Of a stretch of DNA of 64,000 nt, positions 33,529 through 40,752 are shown one piece after another. A model generated the notes under the pieces. The model was given only the letters and a program-made list of their open reading frames with translations. It made no database searches and was not told the DNA's origin. The translations under genes and the position numbers were made by a program. Numbering within the stretch: the first letter of the stretch is position 1; each line of letters begins with the position of its first letter. The DNA is from Deinococcus arcticus (GTDB lineage: Bacteria; Deinococcota; Deinococci; Deinococcales; Deinococcaceae): positions 124,001-188,000 of the forward strand of contig NZ_PYSV01000006.1 of NCBI RefSeq assembly GCF_003028415.1, given 5' to 3'.

Positions 33529-34197
33529 ATGACCGCCCCCACCGACCAGGAAGCCGCCCTCTTTCTCGCCATCAAGACCCAGGACGCCGAGTTGCTGCGC
33601 CGCTTGCTGCGCGCCGATCCAGCGCTGCTGACGGTGCCCAGCCCCATGGGCGTCTCGCCCGTGCTGTTCGCCACCTACTACGGCCGGCACGATATGGCGC
33701 GCGTGCTGATCGAGGAGGGTGCGCCGCTGAACCTGTTTGAGGCGGCGGCGGTGGGCGAGGAAGAGGTGGTGCGCGCCGCCCTGGACGCCGATCCCTCTCA
33801 GGTGCAGGCCGTGAGCCCGGACGGGTTTTCCCCGCTGGGGCTGGCAGCGTTCTTTGGCCGCGCGGGGGTGGCCGAGGAGCTGCTCTCACGCGGCGCCGAT
33901 GTGAACGCGCCCAGCCAGAACGCCATGCGGGTGCGCCCGCTGCATTCGGCGGTGGCGGGGCGGCACGCGGCGCTGGCCCGCGCGCTGGTGATGGCCGGGG
34001 CCGACGTGAACGCGGCGCAGCAAGGCGACTTCACGCCCCTGATGGCCGCCGCGCAGAACGGCGACGCCGAGCTGGTGGCCTTTCTGCGCGGCTGCGGCGC
34101 GGACCCGGGCGCGGTCACCGCCGCTGGTCAGCGCGCCGCCGACTTTGCCCGGGAGGAGGGCCACACCAAACTGGCCGAGGCCCTGGCCGCTTCCTGA
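33529..34197 (+). CDS. Ankyrin-repeat protein
   Basis: 222 aa made of about six ankyrin repeats (e.g. GVSPVLFATYYGRHDMARVL, GFSPLGLAAFFGRAGVAEEL, then LLSRGADVNAP, RPLHSAVAGRHAALARALVM, then DFTPLMAAAQNGDAELVAFL). The repeat pattern with G-xTPLxxAaxxG is clear. No signal peptide; likely cytoplasmic protein-protein interaction module. Partner unknown. Confidence 0.88.
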   Translation: MTAPTDQEAALFLAIKTQDAELLRRLLRADPALLTVPSPMGVSPVLFATYYGRHDMARVLIEEGAPLNLFEAAAVGEEEVVRAALDADPSQVQAVSPDGFSPLGLAAFFGRAGVAEELLSRGADVNAPSQNAMRVRPLHSAVAGRHAALARALVMAGADVNAAQQGDFTPLMAAAQNGDAELVAFLRGCGADPGAVTAAGQRAADFAREEGHTKLAEALAAS

Positions 34198-34266
34198 ACG
34201 TTCCTGGCACCCTGCCTGAAGAAAGCCGGAATGCGCCCTGGGGCCACCGGGGCGCACACTGACCCC

Positions 34267-34779
34267 ATGAGCAACGACAGGCGCGACCCCCCCAGCGAGC
34301 TGGCTGTCACGAATGTGCAGACCGGCTTTGACACCCCGGACCCCAAGGACCACGCCCAGGTGACCTACAGCACCACCCCGGGCGAGGACCGCGTGAGCAC
34401 CGCCAACGAGGGCAAATACGAGCCGGTGGAGGTGCCCAGTGCCAAGGAAGTGACCGGGCAGTTTGACCATCTGGCCACGCGCGACCCGGCGGCCATGGAG
34501 CACACGCCCCAGGCCCCCGAATTTGCCGGCGCCCAGACGGTGGCCGGGCTGGGCGGCGAGAACCTGGACGCTATTGTGCCCACGGCGGGCATTGGCGTGA
34601 ACGCGGGGGTGGCCATGGCCTACCAGACCCGCCTGGGCAGCGCCGACCCCAACCCCGGCTACACCCCACCCAGCGAACAGGGCCCGCCCCACCTCAGCGA
34701 GCGCCCCGGCGACCTGCCGCAGGGCGAAACGAGCGAGCTGGAACACCAGATCAAGGGCGACCGCGAACGCGGGTTCTAA
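34267..34779 (+). CDS. Hydrophilic, probably disordered protein (170 aa)
   Basis: MSNDRRDPPSELAVTNVQTG then runs rich in Pro, Gly, Asp, Glu and Thr with no strong hydrophobic segment except a short TAGIGVNAGVAMAYQ. CACACT (34255-34260) ends 6 nt before the ATG. Good GC3 bias supports coding. The C-terminus (SELEHQIKGDRERGF) is acidic-basic. Composition is like that of the 74-aa protein at 29327. No family recognised. Confidence 0.65.
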   Translation: MSNDRRDPPSELAVTNVQTGFDTPDPKDHAQVTYSTTPGEDRVSTANEGKYEPVEVPSAKEVTGQFDHLATRDPAAMEHTPQAPEFAGAQTVAGLGGENLDAIVPTAGIGVNAGVAMAYQTRLGSADPNPGYTPPSEQGPPHLSERPGDLPQGETSELEHQIKGDRERGF

Positions 34780-34782
34780 GTA

Positions 34783-34904
34783 GCTCGCTGTTGATCTTTA
34801 GATCAACCGAGCGGAGCGAGTCTCGAAAAAAGGACGTTGCACCGGGAGTGGAGACTTTGCGGTGCTCTCCTGCAAAGTCATAACGTGAGGTGCAACGTCC
34901 TTAA
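34783..34904 (+). repeat. Structured intergenic repeat, family B copy 3
   Basis: GCTCGCTGTTGATCTTTAGA with TTGATC/GATCAA palindrome, then CCGAGCGGAGCGAGTCTCGA, A6, then outer stem GGACGTTGCACC/GGTGCAACGTCC (34833-34844 and 34889-34900) enclosing an inner perfect stem GACTTTGC/GCAAAGTC. This is the best-preserved copy. Confidence 0.8.
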
Positions 34905-34906
34905 AA

Positions 34907-34975
34907 GGGCCATAGGCTGTGGGCCATGAGCCATGGGGCAACCCCCCAAAGCTCATGGCCCACAGCCTACGGCTC
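34907..34975. repeat. Inverted repeat of GGGCYRTRGGC words (word-type repeat 4)
   Basis: Left arm 34907-34931 (GGGCCATAGGCTGTGGGCCA then TGAGC) and right arm 34951-34975 match in 22 of 25 positions, loop 19 nt. The right arm touches the fabF stop codon. Confidence 0.75.
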
Positions 34976-36222
34976 TAGACCCTTTTAAAGAGCAGGGCCG
35001 CGTTCTGGCCGCCAAAGGCGAAGGAGTTGCTCAGGGCGTAGTCCACCTGGGCCTCGCGGGCGTGCAGAGGCACGTAGTCCAGATCCAGTTCGGGGTCGGG
35101 GTCGGTGAGGTTGATGGTGGGGGGCAGAATGCCGTCTTTCAGGGCCTGGGCCACCGCGATGGCCTCGGCGGCACCCGCCGCGCCCAGCAGGTGTCCCGTC
35201 ATGCTCTTGGTGGAGCTGACCGCCAGCTGGTAGGCGTGGTCCCCGAACACCGACTTGATGCCCTGGGTTTCGTGCAGGTCGTTGAAATAGGTGCTGGTGC
35301 CGTGGGCGTTGATATACCCCACCTGCTCGGGGTTGACCCCGGCGGTTCTGAGCGCCATGCGCATGGCCACCTGGGCGCCCCGACCTTCGGGGGCAGGCAT
35401 GGTGATGTGGTGGGCGTCGGCGCTGGTGCCGTAGCCCACCACCTCGGCATAGATGGTGGCGCCGCGTTTCACGGCCTTCTCGTACTCTTCCAGAATCACC
35501 ACCGCTGCGCCCTCGCCCAGCACGAAGCCGTCGCGGGTGGCGGAAAAGGGGCGACTGGCCAGTTCGGGCTCGTCATTGCGGGTAGACAGGGCCTTCATGT
35601 TGGAAAAGCCGCCGATAGCAATGGGCGTGATGGCCGCCTCGCTGCCCCCGGCGATCATGGTGTCGGCCAGCCCCAGCTGGATGTAGCGCGCCGCGTCGCC
35701 AATGGCGCCCGTGCCGGTGGCGCAGGCCGTGACCACGGTGCTGCTGGGCCCGGTGGCGCCGTACTGCATGGCCACGTGCCCGGACGCCATGTTGGCAATC
35801 TGCATGGGAATGAACATGGGGCTGATGCGCCCCGCGCCGCGCGAATGCAGCACCCCGGCCTGGTCTTCAAAGGTCTTGACACCGCCAATTCCGCTGCCGA
35901 TCAGGGTGCCGGTGCCTTCACCGCGCAGCGCCTCGGGGCTCAGGCCGCTGTCCTGCACCGCCAGTGCAGCCGCAGCCATCGCCAGTTGCACGTAACGGTC
36001 CAGCTTGCGGGCCTCGCGCGGGTCCACATACGCCGACAGGTCCTCGTTCACCTCGCCGGCAATCTTGCTGGCCACATCGGCCGGGTCAAAGCGGGTAATG
36101 CGCCCGATACCGCTTTTGCCGGCCCGCTGCGCCTGGGCAAAGGCCTGCGCGCCCACCCCGATGGGCGTGACCGGCCCCAGACCTGTGATCACCACCCGCT
36201 TGAGTCCTGAAACGCCCACCAT
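34975..36222 (-). CDS. fabF: 3-oxoacyl-[acyl-carrier-protein] synthase II
   Basis: 415 aa KAS II. Catalytic C167 in VVTACATGTGAIGD, first His in INAHGTSTYFND, second His in KSMTGHLLGAAGAAE. Elongates acyl-ACP with malonyl-ACP in the cytoplasmic type II fatty-acid pathway. GAGGAGG precedes ATG 36222. Lies 120 bp after acpP, with a GTTTCCCC/GGGGAAAC hairpin between them that may reduce readthrough. Confidence 0.96.
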   Translation of the reverse strand: MVGVSGLKRVVITGLGPVTPIGVGAQAFAQAQRAGKSGIGRITRFDPADVASKIAGEVNEDLSAYVDPREARKLDRYVQLAMAAAALAVQDSGLSPEALRGEGTGTLIGSGIGGVKTFEDQAGVLHSRGAGRISPMFIPMQIANMASGHVAMQYGATGPSSTVVTACATGTGAIGDAARYIQLGLADTMIAGGSEAAITPIAIGGFSNMKALSTRNDEPELASRPFSATRDGFVLGEGAAVVILEEYEKAVKRGATIYAEVVGYGTSADAHHITMPAPEGRGAQVAMRMALRTAGVNPEQVGYINAHGTSTYFNDLHETQGIKSVFGDHAYQLAVSSTKSMTGHLLGAAGAAEAIAVAQALKDGILPPTINLTDPDPELDLDYVPLHAREAQVDYALSNSFAFGGQNAALLFKRV

Positions 36223-36316
36223 CTGTGCCTCCTCTGTCGGCCGCCCCTCAGGCGGACGGTGAAAAGAGAGCGGGAAGCGGCTGTGCCTGCCGCGTCCCGC
36301 CCCAAGGTCCTCGTCA

Positions 36317-36334
36317 GTTTCCCCAGGGGGAAAC
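36317..36334 (-). terminator. Short hairpin between acpP and fabF
   Basis: GTTTCCCC-AG-GGGGAAAC, perfect 8-bp arms just after the acpP stop; no T run, so more likely an attenuator or mRNA-stabilising stem allowing high acpP and lower fabF. Confidence 0.45.
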
Positions 36335-36342
36335 AGGCGGGT

Positions 36343-36573
36343 TTACTGCTTGCTCTCGATGTACTCGACGGCCGCCTGCACGGTGCGGATGCTCTCGGCG
36401 TCCTCATCGCTGATGGTGATGCCGAACTTGTCTTCCAGGCCCATGATCAGTTCCACGGTCTCCAGGCTGTCGGCGCCGAGGTCTTCCACGAAGCGGGCTT
36501 CCGGGGTCACCTTGTCGGCGTCTACACCCAGCTTGTCCACGATCACGTCTTTCACATCATCAAATGTCGCCAT
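36343..36573 (-). CDS. acpP: Acyl carrier protein
   Basis: 76 aa acidic protein, standard length. [12 protein letters not shown] carries the 4'-phosphopantetheine attachment serine S36. Carries growing acyl chains between the Fab enzymes. AGGAGG is 9 nt before the ATG. It has its own TAGACT -10 box 33 nt upstream, as expected for a highly expressed gene. Confidence 0.97.
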   Translation of the reverse strand: MATFDDVKDVIVDKLGVDADKVTPEARFVEDLGADSLETVELIMGLEDKFGITISDEDAESIRTVQAAVEYIESKQ

Positions 36574-36606
36574 GAATTCGTACCTCCTGCGGTTGAAGTC
36601 TGCGCC

Positions 36607-36612
36607 AGTCTA
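36607..36612 (-). promoter_or_regulatory. -10 box TAGACT of acpP
   Basis: Lies 33 nt before the ATG on the minus strand, so this transcript has a leader containing AGGAGG, unlike the leaderless genes. No convincing -35. Confidence 0.45.
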
Positions 36613-36649
36613 CACGCGGGGCGCGACAGGGGCGGAGGCTTTGAACAGA

Positions 36650-36797
36650 GTTCAGAGATGTTGATGGAGGATGGTTGAAGGTTGATGGACTCAGTCGCCA
36701 GCACTTTTGCGCTTGCCGGGCCCTTCCGTGCCTCCCAGCGCTTCCCAGCCACTCAGGCCCCCTCCATCACCCATCACCTTTCAACCCTCAACGCCCT
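36650..36797. repeat. Inverted repeat arms of GGTTGATGG words (word-type repeat 5)
   Basis: GTTGATGGAGGATGGTTGAA then GGTTGATGG (36661-36689) faces CCATCACCCATCACCTTTCA then ACCCTCAACGCCCTTCAA (36767-36800). Complementary in words but not in exact register. The right arm reaches the fabG stop. Confidence 0.5.
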
Positions 36798-37574
36798 TCA
36801 ATGCGGGTTCAGCCCCCCGTCCACGCCAATCGTCTGCCCGGTGATGTACCCGGCGGCGTCGCCCGCCAGGAAGGCGACGAGGGCAGCCACCTCGTCCGGC
36901 TGGCCCAGGCGGCCCAGGGGAATGCTGCTCAGGTAGCTCTGGCGCACCTGTTCGGGCAGTTCGGATGTCATGTCGCTCTCGATAAAACCGGGGGCAATGG
37001 CGTTCACCGTGATGCCCCGGCCACCGTACTCCTTGGCCAGCGCCTTGGTCAGGCCGATCAGCCCGGCCTTGCTGGCCACGTAATTGGCCTGCCCCGGGTT
37101 GCCGCTCAGCCCCACCACCGAGGCAATGTTGATGATGCGGCCGCTGCGCGCGCGCATCATGTGCTTGATGGCGGCGCGGCAGGCCATAAAGGCACTGGAC
37201 AGGTTGGTCTGCAGCACCGCGTCCCAGTCCTCGTCTTTCATACGAATGGCCAGGGTGTCGCGCGTGATGCCGGCGTTGTTCACCAGCACGTCCAGGCGGC
37301 CCATCTCACTGATCACCTGCTCCACCAACGTGCCTGCATTGGCGGGCGTGGTGAGGTCGGCGCCGAAGACTCGGGCCTGCACGCCGCTTTCACGGACGCC
37401 TTCAGCCACCTGCTCGGCCTCGGCGGCGCCCCGGCCGTAGTGCACGGCCACGTCAAAGCCCGCGCGGGCAAGGTGCAGGGCCATGGCGCGGCCCAGGCCC
37501 CGGCTGCTGCCGGTCACCAGGGCGACTTTGCGGGGAACGGGTTCAGAGGTCTGGGTCATCTTGTCCTGGGTCAT
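36798..37574 (-). CDS. fabG: 3-oxoacyl-[acyl-carrier-protein] reductase
   Basis: 258 aa short-chain dehydrogenase: TGSSRGLGRAMALHLA for NADPH, NNAGITRD, IINIASVVG with catalytic Ser, and YVASKAG with Tyr and Lys. ATG 37574 overlaps the stop of the DinB-like gene (ATGA); ATG 37559 is an alternative. Reduces 3-ketoacyl-ACP in fatty acid elongation. Confidence 0.95.
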   Translation of the reverse strand: MTQDKMTQTSEPVPRKVALVTGSSRGLGRAMALHLARAGFDVAVHYGRGAAEAEQVAEGVRESGVQARVFGADLTTPANAGTLVEQVISEMGRLDVLVNNAGITRDTLAIRMKDEDWDAVLQTNLSSAFMACRAAIKHMMRARSGRIINIASVVGLSGNPGQANYVASKAGLIGLTKALAKEYGGRGITVNAIAPGFIESDMTSELPEQVRQSYLSSIPLGRLGQPDEVAALVAFLAGDAAGYITGQTIGVDGGLNPH

Positions 37575-38128
37575 GGTGTCTCCGGTGCAGCCAGTGCGCC
37601 GCGCAGATGGTGGTGGTCGTGGTAAACGGTGAAGAACAGCAGTTCACGGGCACTCAGGCGCCCCAGCAGGTCGTGGGGCAGGGCGTGACGGTCAAGCGCG
37701 GCCTCGGGCCAGCCGGCCAGGGCAGAGCGCACCCGGGTGGCGGCCGTCACGTAAGCCGCCACCTGGGCGTCACGCGTGGCCGCGTCGTGGGCCGTGACCG
37801 GGCGCGGCACATAACGCGCTGGAGCCCGGCCCCCGGCCGCCAGCCGCGCCTGATAGGCCCCGCGAACGCCTTCGTAGGTGCGGGCGGTGGCCGGCGCCCC
37901 AAACAGCAGGCGCAGGGCCGGGCGCGGCACGCCCAGCCCCTGCGCCACGCGCCCATGCGTCAGGGCGAGGTGCGCCAGATGCTCGGCCGGCGACCAGCGG
38001 CCGGGGGCCGGGGCCCGGAAATAGTCGGGCAGCGGCAGGGCCGCCACAGTGTCCACCCACGCGGCCTGCGCGCCGTCCAGGGCAGCCAGAAGTTCGTCCC
38101 GGGTGTGGGGGCTGAGCGGCGCCTTCAC
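37571..38128 (-). CDS. DinB-like four-helix protein embedded in the fab operon
   Basis: 185 aa. DinB/DUF664 layout: SPAEHLAHLALTHGRVAQGL contains the first metal-ligand His in a helix and FFTVYHDHHHLRG has the C-terminal His cluster. GTG start overlaps fabD stop (GTGA), and its stop overlaps the fabG start, so it is fully inside the fabH-fabD-fabG operon. DinB-superfamily members are thiol-dependent transferases (mycothiol, bacillithiol) or of unknown function. Why it is coupled to fatty acid synthesis is not known. Confidence 0.82.
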   Translation of the reverse strand: MKAPLSPHTRDELLAALDGAQAAWVDTVAALPLPDYFRAPAPGRWSPAEHLAHLALTHGRVAQGLGVPRPALRLLFGAPATARTYEGVRGAYQARLAAGGRAPARYVPRPVTAHDAATRDAQVAAYVTAATRVRSALAGWPEAALDRHALPHDLLGRLSARELLFFTVYHDHHHLRGALAAPETP

Positions 38129-39030
38129 AGGGCGAAGGCCCGCACCTGCTCGGCGGTGCCCACGTTAACAGTGCGGGCGTCCGGCAGAATGCGCTTGACC
38201 AGCCCGGTCAGGACCGTGCCGGGCCCGAATTCGACAAAGACCTCGGCGCCCGCCGCCCCCAGGGCCTGAATGGTGTCCACCCAGCGCACCGCGCCCGTAA
38301 TCTGAGCGGTCAACAGCGCGGGCAGCGTGCCGGCCTCGGTGTTCGGCTGCGCCGTCACGTTGGCATACACCGCAAAGGCGGGCGGGGCAAAGCGGGTGGT
38401 CTGCAGGTGCGGCGCGAGGCCCTGGGCGGCGCTGTCCATCAGGGCGCAGTGAAAGGGCGCACTCACCTTCAGGGGAATGGCTTTCAGGCCCCGGGCCTTC
38501 AGCTCGGCGCCGGCTGCCTCCACCGCTGCTTTCGTGCCGGAAATCACGGTCTGGGTGGGCGCATTGAAGTTGGCCGGCTGCACACCGTCCAGTGCTGCAC
38601 AGACCTCCTGCACGGTGGCCGGGTCGCCCATCACGGCGCTCATGGCGCCCTCGCCCACCGGCACGGCGGCCTGCATCAGCTCGCCCCGGCGGCGGGTCAG
38701 GCGCAGGGCGTCGCCCAGGGACAGGGCGTCGGCGGCCACCAGCGCGGAATATTCGCCCAGCGAGTGCCCGGCGCCGAAGGCTGGGGTCAGGCCGGTGTGG
38801 GCCCGCCACGCGCGGTAGGCGGCGGTGGACGCGGCCACCAGCGCGGGCTGCTGGTTGGCGGTCAGGGTCAGCTCGTCCAGTGGCCCGGTTTCAATCAGGG
38901 TGCGCAGACCGGGCAGCACAGTATCAATCTGGCTGTACACCTCGCCCGCTTCGGGAAAGGCAGCGGCCAGATCGGCGCCCATGCCCACCGCGTGCGAGCC
39001 CTGGCCGGGAAACAGCGCGGCGATTTTCAT
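38125..39030 (-). CDS. fabD: Malonyl CoA-acyl carrier protein transacylase
   Basis: 301 aa: ALFPGQGSHAVGMG at the start, catalytic S90 in GAGHSLGEYSAL, His in VSAPFHCALMDSAA. Transfers malonyl from CoA to ACP. ATG overlaps the fabH stop (ATGA). Confidence 0.95.
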   Translation of the reverse strand: MKIAALFPGQGSHAVGMGADLAAAFPEAGEVYSQIDTVLPGLRTLIETGPLDELTLTANQQPALVAASTAAYRAWRAHTGLTPAFGAGHSLGEYSALVAADALSLGDALRLTRRRGELMQAAVPVGEGAMSAVMGDPATVQEVCAALDGVQPANFNAPTQTVISGTKAAVEAAGAELKARGLKAIPLKVSAPFHCALMDSAAQGLAPHLQTTRFAPPAFAVYANVTAQPNTEAGTLPALLTAQITGAVRWVDTIQALGAAGAEVFVEFGPGTVLTGLVKRILPDARTVNVGTAEQVRAFAL

Positions 39031-40076
39031 GCCCAGGCTCCTACTTCGGCCGCCGGGCGCGGCTGCAGGCTGGGCGCGCCGCCCCACCACTTCATGGTGC
39101 CTGCCACCCAGCTCAGGCCGCCGCCAAAGGCGATCAGCAGCAGCTGCTGGCCGTCCTGAATCCGCCCGTCGTCCACAGCCTCGCGCAGCACCAGGGGCAC
39201 GGTGGCCGAACTGGTGTTGCCGTAGCGGTCCACGTTCACGGTGGCTTTGCTCATGGGCAGGCCAAAGCGCTCCATGGCCGCCTCGATAATCCGCACGTTG
39301 GCCTGGTGGGGCACCACCCAGTCCACATCGGCGCCTGTCAGGCCGCTCTTGGCCAGCACCTGGGTGCCGCTGTCGCCCAGCACCCGCACCGCGAACTTGA
39401 AGACCTCACGGCCGTTCATGCCCACGGCCTGGGTCATCTCCACGCCGCCCGGCAGGCGCGGCGCCACGCAGCGCAGGTACAGGCTGCCGCCCCCGTTGCC
39501 GTCGGCACCCAGCACAAAGTCCTGAAAGCCGTAGCCGGCGGGCACCGGGCCCACCACCGCTGCGCCCGCGCCGTCCCCGAACAGAATGGCCGTGTTGCGG
39601 TCCTCGGGGTCCACCACCTTGCTCAGGGCCTCGGCACCCACCACCAGCACGCGCCGGGCACTGCCCGAGAGAATCAGGCCCTGGGCCACGCTCAGGCCAT
39701 AGACAAAGCCGCTGCACGCGGTGCTGAGGTCAAAGGCGGCGGCCCCCACCAGCCCCACCTGCAGGGCAATGAGGGCCGCCGTGGAGGGCATCAGGGCGTC
39801 GGGGCTGACCGTCGCGCAGATCACGGCGTCCACGTCCTTCAGGGCGTCTGGATCCCGCGAGAGCAGGTCGCGCACCGCCCGCACGCCCAGGTCGCTGGTG
39901 TACTCGTCGGGGCCGGCATAGCGGCGCTCGCGAATTCCGGTGCGCGACTCGATCCAGTCGGCGGTGGTGTCCATGCGGGCTTCAAATTCGCTGTTGGGCA
40001 CCACGCGCTCGGGCACGTAGGTCCCCAGCGCCACGATGCCCAGCGGGGGCCGGGTGGGGGCAGAAGGGTCGCTCAT
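39027..40076 (-). CDS. fabH: 3-oxoacyl-[acyl-carrier-protein] synthase III
   Basis: 349 aa KAS III: C121 in DLSTACSGFVYG, His in VVPHQANVRI, Asn in DRYGNTSSATVP, and the GGGLSWVAG end. Starts fatty acid synthesis from acyl-CoA and malonyl-ACP. ATG 40076 chosen because a TAGCGT -10 box ends 7 nt before it; the longer upstream reading would include the promoter. First gene of the operon fabH-fabD-dinB-like-fabG. Confidence 0.95.
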   Translation of the reverse strand: MSDPSAPTRPPLGIVALGTYVPERVVPNSEFEARMDTTADWIESRTGIRERRYAGPDEYTSDLGVRAVRDLLSRDPDALKDVDAVICATVSPDALMPSTAALIALQVGLVGAAAFDLSTACSGFVYGLSVAQGLILSGSARRVLVVGAEALSKVVDPEDRNTAILFGDGAGAAVVGPVPAGYGFQDFVLGADGNGGGSLYLRCVAPRLPGGVEMTQAVGMNGREVFKFAVRVLGDSGTQVLAKSGLTGADVDWVVPHQANVRIIEAAMERFGLPMSKATVNVDRYGNTSSATVPLVLREAVDDGRIQDGQQLLLIAFGGGLSWVAGTMKWWGGAPSLQPRPAAEVGAWA

Positions 40077-40083
40077 GGCCTCC

Positions 40084-40112
40084 ACGCTAACATTCTTTGA
40101 ACGCACGTTCAA
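40084..40112 (-). promoter_or_regulatory. fabH promoter covered by a TTGAACG-NN-CGTTCAA operator
   Basis: On the minus strand TTGAAC (40107-40112), 17 bp, TAGCGT (40084-40089), then 7 nt to the fabH ATG. TTGAACGCACGTTCAA (40097-40112) is a perfect 7-bp inverted repeat over the -35 and spacer, the size and place of a TetR-family repressor site. No regulator gene is adjacent. Confidence 0.65.
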
Positions 40113-40455
40113 TGAATTTGGTACAGAGTTCAGCCCGGCGGATGCTGAGGCGCGCAGAGGCAGAGGGCACCGGGCCTGCTTGCCGCGCCAGCGCGCCCCA
40201 CCCCATGGCCCTGGGGTCAGCACTTGTGACAAATCACATTCGTTCGCTCCGTCACTTTATCTTTCGTGGCCCCCCACCCCTGGTCGGCAGCGGGGCTGTT
40301 TTCCAGGCGCCAGCACGTGTTTCAGCGGCAGAGGCGGCGCGGCCACCTGTCCTGCTCCCTCATGGCCCAGTGCCCATGGCTTACGGCCCACGGTCCCCCG
40401 CCTGCCCAGACTGGACGAATGAATTCCGACAGACTCCGCATGTCACAGTCGGGGG
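40113..40455. other. Intergenic region with a CRP/FNR-like palindrome and one arm of a word-type repeat
   Basis: No gene supported. TGTGA-CAAA-TCACA (40225-40238) is a perfect 5-bp inverted repeat like sites of the CRP/FNR family but with 4-bp spacing. 40358-40402 (CATGGCCCAGTGCCCATGGC then TTACGGCCC) is an unpaired arm in the vocabulary of the word-type repeats. Confidence 0.4.
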
Positions 40456-40668
40456 GTGGATTCCGAAGTTGTTCTGACCCAGCCCCAGATCCAGGCCGAG
40501 GTGGCCCGCGCCAGCGCGTCCCTGCGGCGCCATGCACAGGGCCGCGTGGCCGCCGCCCTGGAAGAGTGGTACCTCAATGCCTGCAGCTCACCCGAGGAGT
40601 TGAAGTACATCGGCGTGTGGGCCCGTTTTCTGAACCAGCAGGTGTCGCGCAAGGACGTTGCGGCCTGA
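40456..40668 (+). CDS. Small protein of unknown function (70 aa)
   Basis: GTG start with a GGGGG stretch upstream. MDSEVVLTQPQIQAEVARAS then a helical body with conserved-looking aromatic stretch ALEEWYLNACSSPEELKYIG and VWARFLNQQVSRKD. Followed by a strong terminator, which supports a real gene. No family recognised. Confidence 0.6.
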   Translation: MDSEVVLTQPQIQAEVARASASLRRHAQGRVAAALEEWYLNACSSPEELKYIGVWARFLNQQVSRKDVAA

Positions 40669-40682
40669 CCCGCACGGCACCG

Positions 40683-40720
40683 GAAAGAGGTTGAGGCGCA
40701 GGGACCTCAACCTCTTTTTT
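40683..40720 (+). terminator. Rho-independent terminator
   Basis: AAAGAGGTTGAGG and CCTCAACCTCTTT, perfect 13-bp arms, then TTT. Between convergent genes. Confidence 0.92.
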
Positions 40721-40752
40721 CTGTTGTTCCTGTCGGCGCTGTGCGGCCCTGG

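Noticed and set aside
40097..40455. Small ORFs in the fabH-40456 spacer
   Set aside because: Open frames have no SD or -10 support and show word-repeat and GC-shadow composition.
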